Assembly (NCBI GenBank): GCA_011947345.1
Contig: JAAVTG010000697.1
Location: forward strand, 496,001-560,000
Length of the DNA stretch: 64,000 bases
Direction: 5' to 3'
From: Phytophthora quininea
Lineage: Eukaryota; Oomycota; Peronosporomycetes; Peronosporales; Peronosporaceae
Part shown: positions 34,264 through 45,960 of the stretch, one piece after another
How the letters are laid out: the number at the start of each line of letters is the position of its first letter
How positions within the stretch are numbered: position 1 is the stretch's first letter
Notes under the pieces: generated by a model
The model's database searches: none
Told to the model about the DNA's origin: nothing
What the model saw: only the letters and a program-made list of their open reading frames with translations
Made by a program: the position numbers and the translations under genes

Positions 34264-37098
34264 ATGGCCGGGTACTCGGAGGAGTGGGTGGACGTGCAGA
34301 AGAGCACCTTCACAAGAGTAAGTCGCGCAGGGGGAAGGGATGAAGCCCATTCAGATCTAACATCGCGCTCTTCTGTGCTCTTTGCAGTGGGCCAACACGT
34401 ACCTCTCGCGCAAGCGCATGACCATCGATGACCTGTACGAGGACCTGAAGGACGGCATCCGCCTCATCTCGCTGCTGCAGATCATCTGCCGCGAGAAGGT
34501 GTGCCGCAAGTTCAACAAGAAGCCGCGCATGCGCATCCAGAAGATGGAGAACCTCAACTTCGCCTTCGCCTTCATGCAGAAGAAGAACGTCAATGTGACC
34601 AACATCGGCTCGTCCGACATCCTGGACGGCAACAACAAGCTGGTGCTGGGGCTCATGTGGACGCTCATCAAGTCCTTCCAGGTGGCCGAGATTGACGTCG
34701 AGGGCGTCTCCGGCAAGGACGGCCTGCTGCTCTGGATCAACCGGTCGTTGGTCGACTACCCGACGGTCGAGGTCAAGAACTTCTCCAGCAGCTGGTCGGA
34801 TGGCATGGCCTTCTGCGCGCTCATCCACCGCTACGCGCCCACACTGATCGACTTCAACTCTCTCAACCCCAAGGACGCGCACGCCAACGTCAAGCTCGCC
34901 TTCGACATTGCCCGGGAGAAGTTCCGCATCCCACAGCTGCTTGAGGTGGAGAACGTCGCTGGGCAACTCAAGCCTGACGAGAAGAGTATCACGACGTATG
35001 TCTCTCTCCTCTTCAAGGAGTTCGCCTCGGGTGTGCAGAAGAAGAAGGCCGTCACGACGATCTCCAAGGCACTCAACATCGCCCAGCGCCACCAGGAGCT
35101 GGCCGCCGAGTTCAACCAAAACGCGTCTGGCCTGCTGGACTGGCTGACCCAGCAGACGGAGCGTTTCCAGACGCTGAGCGAGCCGCGTCACATCCCGGAC
35201 ATTAAGGAGGCGCTGGCCCGCCATCTTGACTACAAGAAGAACGAGAAACCCCTCGCGAGGCGCAGTTTGTTGCCGTCGAAGGCTGCGCTGGACGCTGGAT
35301 CGCCAGTTGCAAGAACAACGGCCGTGCACCGCCCAACCTGATCCCGCCTATCGAGAAGCTGCAGGCGCTGAAGGCGCACCTGGACGAGCTGGAGACTGCC
35401 TTCGAGATGAAGCTGCGTCAGAACCTGGAGAGCTATCAAAAGACAGAGATCTTCCTCACTAAGGTGGTCAAGGATCTGGAAAAGGTTGAGGGCTGGGCCA
35501 AGGAGAAGGAAGCGCTTGAGCTGTTTGCTGACGACATGCATGTTACTTCCACGGCCGATGCCGAGGAGAAGCTGGAGAGTGTTGCCTTCCTGCAGGACAT
35601 TGAGCTGCCTCGTTACAAGCAAATTCTCGCCACAGTCTTGAGCGAGGCCGACGGTCTCTCGGAGGAGCACTCGGAAACCAAGGCCACGTTGGAGCGTGTT
35701 GACAAGATGAAGGAGTTTGTTTCGATGGCGGAGAGCCAGGTTGAGGGCTCGAAGACCAAACTTGAAGAGAGTCTTCGTCAGCAGCAGCACGTGGATGCCG
35801 TAGCTAAGGACGCCAAGGCGCTGATGCGCAATCTAAAGTACGTTATCGAGGAGATGGACGAGGAGGTGGAAGCCGCCACAAAGCTGCAGGATGTCTCCAA
35901 GGCCGGTGTCGTTGCTGCTAAACACCAGTTCGACACCGTTCTGGTGCCCAAGGTGCATGCTGCTGTGGTGAGCGAGAACGAGAAGCTTCTGGAGAAGAAG
36001 CCGATTCTGGCCGAGGCTGGTCGTGCTAACGACGTGGCACTGATCGAGAAGACTAATGATCGCGTGCAAAAGTTGTTGGACTCGCTCTCCGAAAAGCGTG
36101 GCTACTACGAGCAGGAGCTTGCGGACGTCGAGAAGCGCGACCAAGTGTGCCGCGAGTTCGCGGACCTCTCCGCTCGCATCAAGGAGCGGTGCGCACAGAG
36201 CACGCAGTCGATTAACGTGGTGGAGGGTTCGTTAAAGGACCAGTTCCATTCCATGGTTCAGCTGCGCTACCGACTGTTTCGATCAAACACGGGAGTTGTG
36301 ATCGAAGAGGAGACAGAGGAGAAGCCCCAGGACCCGGAGATCACCGGAGGTGAGACGACCATTTCGGACGAGATTGTACAGCCCCAGCCTGCTGTTGATG
36401 AGAATGCCCCGGAGAGTGAGGAGGGAGACAAGTCAAAGGATGCAGCCGCTAACGTGGAGGAGGCCAAGGCAAAGGCCGAAGAGATCATTGTTCCGTTGAC
36501 CGAGGACATGGAGAGGCTGGAACGCATCAACGAGGAGCTGGAGCGGCTGCAGGTTCACACGAACCCTTTTACGACGGATACGATCCACGGTCTGCGCGCG
36601 CAGTTCACGTCGCTGGAGTCGGCTGTGCGTGACAAGGTCAAGTCGTTGGAGAAGGAGCTGGCGCTGAGCGAGGTGGGCAGCCTGACTCCCGAGCAGGCAA
36701 AGGAGATCAAGGAGGTGTTTGACCACTTCGATCTTGACAACGACGGCGTCCTGGCACGGGACGAGTTTATCATGGCGTGCAAGGGACTCGGTCTGAGCCT
36801 GAGCGAAGATGACTGTCACGATTACTTTGACAAAATTGACGAGGAGGACAACGACGAGATTACGTTCGAGGAGTTTGCCACCTTCTGCACGGAGCAGCTG
36901 CAGAGTGGATCGTCGAAGGACGACGTGCACGAGGCGCTGGACATTCTCACTGGCGAGGACCTGACTCTCAAGGAGATCGAGGAGCGCTTCGACGCGAACC
37001 AGGTTGAATTTATCAAGAAGAACGCGCCCGAGTTGCTCGAGTCCGACGGAGCAACCATCAACACGGACAAGTTCACTGACTTTATCTTCAGCGTGTAG
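34264..37098 (+). CDS. Alpha-actinin-like actin crosslinker
   Basis: Alpha-actinin bundles F-actin. Exon 1 (34264-34317, MAGYSEEWVDVQKSTFTR) is joined over the intron 34318-34387 to WANTYLSRK. Two calponin-homology domains form the actin-binding head: CH1 (LKDGIRLISLLQII, KMENLNFAFAF, NKLVLGLMWTLI) and CH2 (DGLLLWINRSL, SWSDGMAFCALIHRY, DIAREKFRIPQLL). A coiled-coil, spectrin-like rod follows, with an acidic Glu/Pro-rich insert (about 36300-36440). The C-terminus carries a canonical EF-hand, DLDNDGVLARDEF, a second EF-like loop, DEEDNDEITFEEF, and the alpha-actinin Ca-insensitive EF module ending FTDFIFSV. The rod appears shorter than the four-repeat animal form. One frame break near 35257 is repaired by one G. 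Confidence 0.9.
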
Positions 37099-37185
37099 GC
37101 GATCAAGATTCCAGCCCGCACGCCCAAGTGGCAATTCGCCTTAACTCTTACGGCTCAATTTTCTTGGATGAAGCAAATATTTTTA

Positions 37186-39391
37186 CTATGATAAGTCAAA
37201 GGTGTAGGACACGATGGCCGGTTGGTTGTCGTCTCCTTCGTCTGCTTTGCCTTCTTTGCTATCGTCGTCGTAGTGTTTCGAGCGGCGGCTCCTCTTGTAG
37301 TCCGCTCCGATGGCAGCATTTTTGGCTTCCGCACATCTGGCATCGTCGACGGTGCAGACATGGCCCTTGCGCAGTCCGGTGAAGAATGTGGTGACGCGGG
37401 GCGGATTGGTGCCTTGCGTCTTGCTGGTCTGGCAGCCAACCTCGGCAGGCAGATACACCTGCGTGTCGACTTCTCGCCGGAAGCTGCTGAGAGCAGTTTG
37501 CGCACCGACGGTGCGGCAGTGCTTCAAATTGGCGATCTTGATGGCCTTGCGACGCAGATTCCACTCGTTCCAGTCGTAGTTGTAGTCGATGCGCTTCTCG
37601 ATGAAGTGCGTCGGCGTTGCTGTGCTGGCGTCGACTTTCTGCGATGGCGGCGGGGCCAGCAACGGGTGAACTCCTCGACTTCCTTCGGCTCGGAAGCGTT
37701 GGCACATTTTCAGGAGAGAAGACAGCGTGATGTTTGGGAAGGATTCTTGCAGCCGCAGCAAGTAGATCAGTGCTGGCTGTCGAGCTGCACGGTGGAGGAC
37801 CCCATGGATATATCGGCGTGGGTGAATCATGAACTCTCCCAGAGCGCGCTCATTGACGAAGACGTGGTAGGCGTTGCGGTACTGGACGACTCCAAGTGAC
37901 GGATCCCCAGGAAGTAGCAAGCCGCCGCGCTCCACCACCGTCCACGGACAGAAACCCTGGTATTCGAGCGGCAGCTGCATGAATTCTGGCGTCGACTCGA
38001 CTGGCATTCGGATCGGGAAGCCAGAGCCTTCTTCTTCGATGGGACTGCTGTCGTCCTCATCGCCATCGAGTTCGTCGCCGTAGAGCCCAAAACTCTTCCC
38101 CGTTCCGTCATTGATGAGGCTCCTTTCAGCGGGGAATGTTTCGAGTTGCGAAAAGAGATCCTCGGTCGGTATGGAGCCTCCGCGTCGGGCTTGCCGCAAG
38201 ATCAGCGAGTCGGGCGACAGTGTGCGCGTGAAAGTCGACTTGTAGCGCAGCAACGACTTGAGAGCGCGAGCACGAGCCTGCAGCAGTTCGTGCTCTTGGT
38301 GCAACTCGGCCCAGGAGCGCGAGACCGCCTCGAACAGCGGGTAGACATGTGACTTTGGCAGTGATGTGCGAGCACCAACGAGGTTTTGAAGCGCGCTCAT
38401 GTCCGCTTGGAACATCTGCAGGCGCGTACCAACCTTCTCGTGTGAAAACGCGACGTCTTCCTCCAAACTCTGCAGATACGACAGGAACTGTCGCCGGTTG
38501 CTTAGCTCGTCTTGCCACCGCGCAATCTCATCTGCGCTTGGTGGTAGGCCCTCGCCATCGTCTTCATTGCCGCGATCTCCACCAAATTTGTGGTGAACGT
38601 GCAGCAACACCTCTGTGTATTGCGTGCAGATTTCGTTAGCGTCCCGCACTTCCTCATGGACAAGTTTCGCGAGTGTAGCAACATTGTCTTCGATATCGTG
38701 AGCGCTTGCAGGGATACCCGCGCCGCCCTTACCCAGCTCCTTGTTGAATAAACGGATGCCCTCCACGATTCGCATGAGCTCGTCGAGTTGGAAGCGCTTG
38801 TCGTCGGGCGACATCGTCGCGAACGATTTCAGTCCGATGCGTGGGAAGACGCTCTCAAGTGCCGCGGCTACTTCTTTTCCATGGCTCGACGCTCTGCTTG
38901 GTGTTTGCTGGAGTTGCTCTGGTGCTTGCCGTTGTTGTTGTCGCCGTCGTCTTCGTTGCTGTTGGCAAGGCCGTCGGCGTCCAGCATGAGCAACGTGAAG
39001 ATGTGCTTGTACAGCGCAGAGAGCGTCTCAAAGTCCGTAGCCTTGTCGGGTACAAGTGCCGCGATGGTTCGTTGCAGCTTGGCGGCTGCCTGCGTCTTCC
39101 GCTCGCGACGAGCTCGAAGTTCCTCCTCCAGATTGGCGTAGGTGAAGTCGAACTCCAGCTGCATCTTGACTGTCTCCAAGGCAGGGTCGTCGTCGCGCAT
39201 CAGCGCCATCTCGCACTGTTCTGCCAAGTACAGCTCGTCCTCGGGCGACATGGGCTGCTCCAGCACCAGGTGGCGCCGACTGCGGTGCACTACCAGTCGG
39301 GCCGTGAACGCGGCCAGCGTCTCGGACACTTCATCCCGCGGTACCGGCATCGTGCCACAATGTCCGCCACCACCTTCTGAGCATTCTCCAT
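37186..39391 (-). CDS. CFAP206: Cilia- and flagella-associated protein 206
   Basis: CFAP206 is an axonemal protein of the radial spoke 2 / N-DRC region, needed for normal flagellar waveform. It reads from ATG 39391. The N-terminal part has VSETLAAFTARLVVHRS and the helical EEELRARRERKTQAAAKLQ. The central signature is LPLEYQGFCPWTVVERGGLL, followed by LGVVQYRNAYHVF and LIYLLRLQESFPNITL. The C-terminus has DYNYDWNEWNLRRKAIKIAN, VDTQVYLPAEVGCQT and a basic tail. Frame breaks at G3 near 39345 and at A4 (38875-38878 on the minus strand) are each fixed by one base. It is tail-to-tail with alpha-actinin (87 bp). Confidence 0.88.
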
Positions 39392-39902
39392 GATTCGTGC
39401 GGCGCGTGGTTCCTTCAAGTGCTCGACCGTAGCGTGGAAACTACTTGCGATGCACTCGAAGAGCTATTCACATCGAGAAACTACTGCGCAGCAAGATCAG
39501 CAAGCGGTTATGGCCACGTCAGATAGCTACACTTCTCAGTTCTCTCATTGGCTATCCAGAATGATATTGGCCTACACCAAATGGATATCTACCCAATCTA
39601 TACACTGCAATTAGGTAATTTGCTGCAAATACACTAATGACACCATCTGGAAACCAACTGACTATTTCGAGCGCCATTTCGGAAACGTGGTCGTGGAGGT
39701 CTGCTGCGTCTCATCGGTGCCAATCGGGAAGACTGCGGTCGCCGACAGCTCGCGCGTCTCGATACCCCCACACAGATATCTTCGATCGCTATCCTGCAAG
39801 CTCTCTGCGGACGCACAGGGCCTTCTACAGCCCAAGATCAAGCGCGATAAAGTCGAGCCATCTGTAGATTTTCCCAAGATTCCAAGGAAAGTTTCTAGTC
39901 GT
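39392..39902. other. Gap between CFAP206 and the Ca2+-ATPase
   Basis: A 511-bp divergent intergenic stretch. The ATPase frame stays open upstream to about 39687 but has no ATG there, so either translation starts at 39903 or an upstream exon is missing. Confidence 0.4.
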
Positions 39903-42872
39903 ATGGAGATCTCCATTAGTGCAGACGACGCGTCGTCGCTACCCACTGTACAGAGCTCCAGGACACTCTCGCTGTCTATGAGCAATGGGCCGTCGTTGTC
40001 GCTGACGGTGCTGCAGAAGGATGGCGCCGTGTTGAGCCAGGCGTCGTCCCGAAGCCACGAGGAAGTGGCACGAGAGCTCCATGTGGACGCCTGCCATGGC
40101 CTCTCGGAGCTTGCAGTACGAGAGCGGCAGCGAGAAGTCGGACACAACGAGTTGGCAGGTGAGGAAGAGGATTCCATCGTTATCAAGTTCGTAGAGCAGT
40201 TCAAGGACCCGCTCATCATGCTGCTCATGGCCTCGGGTGTTGTGAGTGTGGTCATGGGCCACACAGACGACGCCATCTCCATCGCGGTCGCCATCACCAT
40301 TGTGGTGACAGTGGCGTTCGTACAGGAGTATCGGTCCGAGAAGACTCTGGAGGCTCTGAAGGAACTGGTGCCGCCGCGCTGCAAGGCCCTCCGAGCGGGC
40401 GCAGTGGTGGATATGCTAGCGAGAGAGCTGGTGCCGGGAGACATCGTGCTGGTTGATGTGGGAGATCGTGTCCCGGCGGACGCGCGACTCATTGAGGCGG
40501 TGGATCTTGAAGTCGACGAGTCGAATCTTACGGGCGAAAATGCGCCTGTGCCCAAAACGACGGACGCGATTGCAGACAGCCATCTGCACCCGATCGCTGA
40601 GCGCAAGAACATGATCTACATGGGTACTCTGGTGCGTGCTGGGCGCGGACGTGCCGTAGTTACGGGCACCGGCTCGCACACAGAATTCGGACAAGTGTTT
40701 GATGTTGTGCACGGGGTGGAGGAGCGCAAGACACCGCTGCAGAACAGCATGGATGCCTTGGGCAAGCACCTCAGCATGTTCTCGCTCGCTGTGATCGCTG
40801 TGATTGTGATTATCGGCGTGATTCAGCGCAAAGGCATGCTTACGATGCTACAGATCGGTGTTTCACTTGCGGTGGCTGCCATTCCTGAGGGGTTGCCTAT
40901 TTGTGTGACTGTCACTCTTGCGGTTGGTGTGATGAAGATGGCAAAGCGCCACGCTATCGTGAAGAAGCTTCCTGCCGTTGAAGCACTGGGATGCATCAAC
41001 GTAGTGTGCGTTGATAAAACCGGTACGATCACAACCAACAAGATGGAGGTGATCGAGATCTTTGTGCCTTTCGAGAGCGTTCACGCGGAGGTGAATGGCA
41101 TCGGCCAACGAGAGCGGTCTCTATCCCAGATGTCCGGCACTTCCGACGCCAAGAAGCGTCCAGGTGTCACCATGCGCGGAGAACCTGTCTCTGAGGCGTC
41201 ACACCCGCACGTGTACCATTGCCTTCTGTCTGGTGCGTTGTGCAACAATGCTACCATCGTGGACAGCGAGGTCTTGGGCCAAGCCACAGAGGGCGCTGTC
41301 TTGCTTTGCGCGCGGAAAGTTGGGATCACGAACTCGGTCATTCAGGAGTACCGCCGCGTTAGTGAGGTGCCGTTCAGCTCCGAGAAGAAGTGGATGGCCG
41401 TATGCTGTGAACCACCAACGGGTGGTGCTTCTCGATGGCATCTGAAGGGAATGACGGAGGCGATTCTTTCGCGTTGTGATAAGATCGAGGATAACTGCGG
41501 TCGCCAGAAGGAAATGGCTCCAAGCGATCGTGAACGCATTTTTGTGGCATCCCAACAGATGGCTGCACGTGGCCTGCGAGTGCTGGCGCTGTCTTACGGC
41601 GAACACTCAGACCGTGAGATGGTCTTTTCAGGTCTGATGGGTATTTCTGACCCACCTCGCGCTGAGGTTGAGAAATCTGTGTTGGAGCTGTCGTTAAGTG
41701 GAGTGAAGACGATCATGCTGACCGGAGATTCCAAAGAGACCGCTATTGCTATTGCGATTAAGGTAGGCATTATCGCGAACGGCAACTTTGGCACGATTGA
41801 TCCCGAGGGAGAAAGTGGGAACGGCGTGGACGAATTGGTGATTTCAGGCCAAGAACTGGAGATTATGGAAATGATGGAGCTGGAGCAGCGCATTTTGAAG
41901 ACCTGCGTGTTTTACCGCACATCGCCGCATCACAAGCTTAAAATTGTGCGCGCGTTCCAGGAGGCAGGGCTGATGGTGGCCATGACTGGCGACGGTGTGA
42001 ACGACGCCCCCGCACTGAAGGCTGCAGACATTGGAATTGCCATGGGGACAAATGGCACAGACGTCTCGAAGGAGGCGGCCGATATGATTCTATTGGACGA
42101 CAACTTCAGCACGATCCTAAGCGCTATGGAAGAAGGCAAGGGCATCTACCACAACATCAAACACTTTCTACGTTTCCAGCTGAGCACCAGCATCTCGGCA
42201 TTGTGTCTGATTGCGATCTCCACGCTGTTTAATCTGCCGTCTCCTCTGAACGCCATGCAAATTCTGTGGATTAACATCATCATGGATGGACCTCCGGCTC
42301 AGAGTCTTGGCGTGGAGCCTGTTGACCACGATGTGATGAAGGAAGGGCCGCGCTCCAAGGATGCTAGCATCATCACGCGCACCATGCTCCGCCGTGTATT
42401 GACTTCTGCCTGCTTTATCGTGTGCGGCACAATGTACGTGTTCTACATTGAGTTGGGGGCCGATGGAGTCATCAGCAAGAGGGATCGTACGATGAGCTTC
42501 ACGACGTTCGTCATGTTCGACATGTTCAACGCACTTTCCTGCCGTTCGGATGACAAGTCTGTGTTTGAGATCGGCATTCTATCCAATTCCATCTTCGCGT
42601 ACGCTGTGGGCGGCTCACTGCTTGGCCAACTGCTGGTCATTTACTTCCCACCTTTGCAAGCCACCTTCCAAACCGAGGCGCTATCGTTTGGCGACCTGGT
42701 GTACGTGTGCTGCATTGCCTCGACTGTGCTCATCTTCGATGAAGCCCGAAAGTGGTGGCAAGTTCGCAAGCTGCGTGGGGCGATGCGATCTGCGTCGATT
42801 GCGGCTGGCTTCTCACGCAAGAAAAGGAAACACTCGTGGGACAACGATGGGAAAGCTTACGACACCGTGTAG
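39903..42872 (+). CDS. P-type Ca2+-ATPase, SPCA/PMR1-like
   Basis: This is a type IIA ATPase of the secretory-pathway (Golgi) class that pumps Ca2+/Mn2+ into the lumen. It is one long exon without frame breaks. Landmarks in order are GHNELAGEEEDSIVIKFVEQ, the actuator LTGENAPVPK (TGEN in place of the usual TGES), and the TM4 ion site AAIPEGLPICVTVTL. The phosphorylation site VCVDKTGTITTNKME follows (about 41005-41045), then KGMTEAILSRC (nucleotide domain), MLTGDSKETA, MTGDGVNDAPALKAADIGIA and TM6 NIIMDGPPAQSLGVEP. The last is characteristic of SPCA rather than SERCA or PMCA. About ten hydrophobic segments can be placed. The start at ATG 39903 leaves about 50 residues before the cation-ATPase N-domain; a Ser-rich phosphorylatable stretch lies there. 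Confidence 0.93.
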   Translation: MEISISADDASSLPTVQSSRTLSLSMSNGPSLSLTVLQKDGAVLSQASSRSHEEVARELHVDACHGLSELAVRERQREVGHNELAGEEEDSIVIKFVEQFKDPLIMLLMASGVVSVVMGHTDDAISIAVAITIVVTVAFVQEYRSEKTLEALKELVPPRCKALRAGAVVDMLARELVPGDIVLVDVGDRVPADARLIEAVDLEVDESNLTGENAPVPKTTDAIADSHLHPIAERKNMIYMGTLVRAGRGRAVVTGTGSHTEFGQVFDVVHGVEERKTPLQNSMDALGKHLSMFSLAVIAVIVIIGVIQRKGMLTMLQIGVSLAVAAIPEGLPICVTVTLAVGVMKMAKRHAIVKKLPAVEALGCINVVCVDKTGTITTNKMEVIEIFVPFESVHAEVNGIGQRERSLSQMSGTSDAKKRPGVTMRGEPVSEASHPHVYHCLLSGALCNNATIVDSEVLGQATEGAVLLCARKVGITNSVIQEYRRVSEVPFSSEKKWMAVCCEPPTGGASRWHLKGMTEAILSRCDKIEDNCGRQKEMAPSDRERIFVASQQMAARGLRVLALSYGEHSDREMVFSGLMGISDPPRAEVEKSVLELSLSGVKTIMLTGDSKETAIAIAIKVGIIANGNFGTIDPEGESGNGVDELVISGQELEIMEMMELEQRILKTCVFYRTSPHHKLKIVRAFQEAGLMVAMTGDGVNDAPALKAADIGIAMGTNGTDVSKEAADMILLDDNFSTILSAMEEGKGIYHNIKHFLRFQLSTSISALCLIAISTLFNLPSPLNAMQILWINIIMDGPPAQSLGVEPVDHDVMKEGPRSKDASIITRTMLRRVLTSACFIVCGTMYVFYIELGADGVISKRDRTMSFTTFVMFDMFNALSCRSDDKSVFEIGILSNSIFAYAVGGSLLGQLLVIYFPPLQATFQTEALSFGDLVYVCCIASTVLIFDEARKWWQVRKLRGAMRSASIAAGFSRKKRKHSWDNDGKAYDTV

Positions 42873-42972
42873 ATCTAACTCGTGTACTATGATGCACCGC
42901 GGCTGTGCGGACGAGCGGAATAGACTGAAAAAGCTTGCGCTACCATACCAATAAGTTACTGCTCTCTAAAGC

Positions 42973-45179
42973 TTAGAATGTCCACAGGCGATCGGTGATT
43001 GACTCCAGCGCCTGCAATACGTCTAGCCCAACAAGAGCGAGGGTGCAGGGCACGCTTAACGGAAACACAGCTTCACTGCACTCGACATAGTAGCTCCGAG
43101 CAGCCTCAAGATCTCGAGGAACACCATCGCCAGTGAGCAACATGAGGCCGCAATTGTAACCTGCTTGAGGGTCCCCAAGCTCTGCTGCAAGCTGGTAGCG
43201 CTCCAGCGCACGTGCATGGTTGGCCTTGCACACACCTACCCAGGGCTCATGGAAGCAAGCGCCAGTCTTTCTAACAGCCTCCGAGTCATTCAGAGCCGCC
43301 GCCTGCGAGTACAACGAGAACGCTTCTCGCAGTTGTCGATTTCTCGAAAGCTCGGATGACTCGTCAAGCCCAAGCCAGCGCCACTTGAGGATGCTTTCAC
43401 CGTAGTGCTCCAACAAGAAGGCGGCGTTGCATTGTGCATCCTCGTCGCCAAGCTCTGCGACCAATCGGTAGTGCAGGTACGCACGCAGATAATCTCCTTT
43501 TTGTAGCACTCGTACGCCTTGACCAGCGAGAAAGGAAGTGTCGTCAACAGGTCAGGATGGAGCGCCACTGCACGGAAAAGCGGCAAGGCCGTGGCACATG
43601 ATGGTGCCGTGCCAATACCCTGAAAGTGCATGACGCCGAGGTTGAACAAGGCTTGGCTGGACTTGCCGTTTGTACCATCCACTGCGGCCTGGAAGTGCTG
43701 GAACGCCAGGCCATGGTCAATTCGCACGCCACCGTTGCCATGCAGATACGCCGACCCAAGGAACGAGTGCGATTCGGCGTAACCTCGTGCGATTGCCTTC
43801 TCAAAGTACTCCAGCGCCAGCGTTACATTTTGTGGCACTCTTGTCCCTGTAAAATACAGCACACCAAGGCCGTGAAAGGCAAATGCCTCATTCTGCTGGG
43901 CTGCCCGGTTGAAATACACGATTGCCTGAGGAACATCCTGATCGATACCCATTCCGTTGGCGAGCAGCATCCCGTAATTGGCTTGGGCCAACGGGTCTCC
44001 TGCATCAGCTGCTTGGCGGAAGTATTGTGCGGCAAGGCCATGATCCGGGGCGACGTGAGCTGCTGGGTTGCCGAAGAAGTAAATTTCGCCCAGACGCTGC
44101 ATAGCCACCGGGTATTGCTCATCCATGGGGTTGTTGGCAATCGAGCGGTAGTACTCGAGCTCGTGTAGAGCCTCGTTCTCATCGTGAAGAGGATCGCCGC
44201 CACCAAAGCCGTAGTCATCAAAGAAGCCGGCCCCGTTGGGCTCGAGCTGCTCATCGGACAGACGCGCCACTTCAACAGGTCGTTCGCCTCCTTCGTCAAC
44301 AATTACGTGCACATTTTGCTCGGCACAAGTGTGGAAGAATGGCAGAGCGGCAGCGCAAATGGCGTCGCTCGTATCTGCACCACTTGGGGTAGTCTCGGCA
44401 CTTTTCGAGGGCAACGGAAGCCTCTCGGACAGGAGCCCGTAGCCAACTGCCAGCGTCGCCATGAAATCGTGCGAGCCGGCCAAACTCACCAGCACCTGAT
44501 CCGCACGCGTTCGCTTCTCCTCTCGTGACGCAGGACGCTCCAGGTTTCTCGGGACGGGGACGTCGGCCAAGTCGAGAATCGCTAGCAGCCCCACAGCCGA
44601 CTGGACGCCTGCTTTCGCTGCGAGATGGAGGTCTCGAATGGCCCCGACAAAGGCCTCTTCGTCCGGAGTCGCTGTGGCGTTGGGCTCAAAGAGCTGCAAG
44701 TAGGCCAGCTTCGTCAGCGCGAACGCCCAGTCGTTGGCCGTCTCCAGGTGCTCCTCAGCCTCCCATTGACTGGTCATCTTGGTGAGCTCCTCCACCAGCT
44801 CAGGCGTGAATCCTTCCTCCGTGACGCGGTCCTCCAGGTCCAAAACGCGTCGGACGGATCCACCAACAGTATCTGCACGCTCTGCTTTTCCGGTGGCTGC
44901 TCGTCTCCCCACTGGGGCTGGGGCTCCTCCATCGTATTGTCTCCGCCGGTGACGTCTCTCTGCTGTCAGTAGATGAGTCTTTCTTAGCGGAGACGGATCC
45001 GTCGGCCTTGATCTCCCAGGAGGACACTTGTGCGCAGTATTGGCGCTGGTGGATACAGTAGAGCCATCTGGGCTCGAAAGCGCTGTCTGCTCTTCGCGCT
45101 TCTCGGCCTGGAGGGCGCTGGAGACTGCGAAAGCGACTGCGCACGCCAGCAGCAGCGAGCGGAGCGGAGGTCGAGCCAT
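42973..45179 (-). CDS. SEL1L/HRD3-like ERAD adaptor
   Basis: SEL1L/Hrd3 recruits misfolded glycoproteins to the HRD1 ubiquitin ligase in the ER. From ATG 45179 there is a signal peptide (MARPPLRSLLLACAVAFAVS). Tandem Sel1 (TPR-like) repeats follow, of the form A-x-x-Y-F-x-x-A-A-x-x-G-D-x-x-A-Q-x-x-Y-G-x-x-L-x-x-G. Examples are YPVAMQRLGEIYFFGNP, AAQYFRQAADAGDPLAQ, GLGVLYFTGTRVPQN and AYLHYRLVAELGDEDAQ. A hydrophobic C-terminal segment (VFPLSVPCTLALVGLDVL) could be the membrane anchor. Frame breaks occur at A5 (43498-43502 on +) and in about three places between 44860 and 45020. The repeat copy 45269-45738 lies just upstream, and read-through in the same frame is open to 45404. Confidence 0.82.
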
Positions 45180-45268
45180 GGAGAGCGTTGTAGCGACCGT
45201 CGCCACGTGTGACTTGGGAATTGTATGGAGGTTGGTAAACGAGCGCGGAAGACGATATCTGGAGCCAC

Positions 45269-45738
45269 GATCGGATTTGGAAGGGGCAACGAGGTGTTCG
45301 GAACACCGTGTTCCGGACAGGCTTCGTTTTGGCGTGCAGGACAGTGGGCTGGACGCAGCTACAAGTACTAGTAGATAGAGCTTCTGCCAGTAGTGCCTGG
45401 TCATCGACTCGTTATTGATGATGCGTCTTTCAAGCGTTTGTGTGGGAATTTACTCCCCTGTGAAGCAAGCTGCTACAATCGATCGGACAGGGAGTTTGTC
45501 AAGCCAAAGCCAAACGAAAGCTGAAGGCCACCAAACCGGGCGTGTGCGAAGCAAAGCAACCCTGCTCGTCAACAGCAGATCTGAATTGGTTGTGGTCCAC
45601 AACCAATACAACTTGTGGAGGACATGGCGCTCGTACATCCGGCCGATCGACGTTGAGGCTTCGATGTTAAACCGTGTTTTCGCTCACCCAAGCAAGCAAG
45701 TGCAGCGTCCCTTCCTCCGCAGGAGGCACAGCAGGCGG
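45269..45738. repeat. Dispersed repeat, copy 2
   Basis: About 470 bp matching 32079-32512 in direct orientation. It is the longer form: after AACAGCAGAT it has a segment (about 45580-45645) that includes TTGGTTGTGGTCCACAACCA, itself an inverted repeat that can form a hairpin. It holds the same 15-bp palindrome (45293-45307). It fills much of the gap between SEL1L (-) and the SnoaL-like gene (+). Confidence 0.9.
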
Positions 45739-45960
45739 GCTTCTGCCTGGCTTGGCAGGCTTGGCAGCGCCCGGCTGGCACTGCCAGCGGCAGGGCTCTG
45801 GTCGCCGCGCAAACCAAATTCAAATTCAAATACCGACATGTGCGCGTCAACGAAACGGTCGAAATCGAAGTTGAAGCAGCGGAACCTGACCATTCCTGAA
45901 CTTGCTCGAGAGGAGGAGAGACGTCTTCGCCGTCGGCCAAACTCCCCAAGACTTAGCACC

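Noticed and set aside
34310..35329. Long minus-strand open frame (339 codons) opposite alpha-actinin
   Set aside because: It mirrors the codon-biased CH-domain exon, is rich in Leu/Glu/Arg typical of antisense frames, and matches no family.
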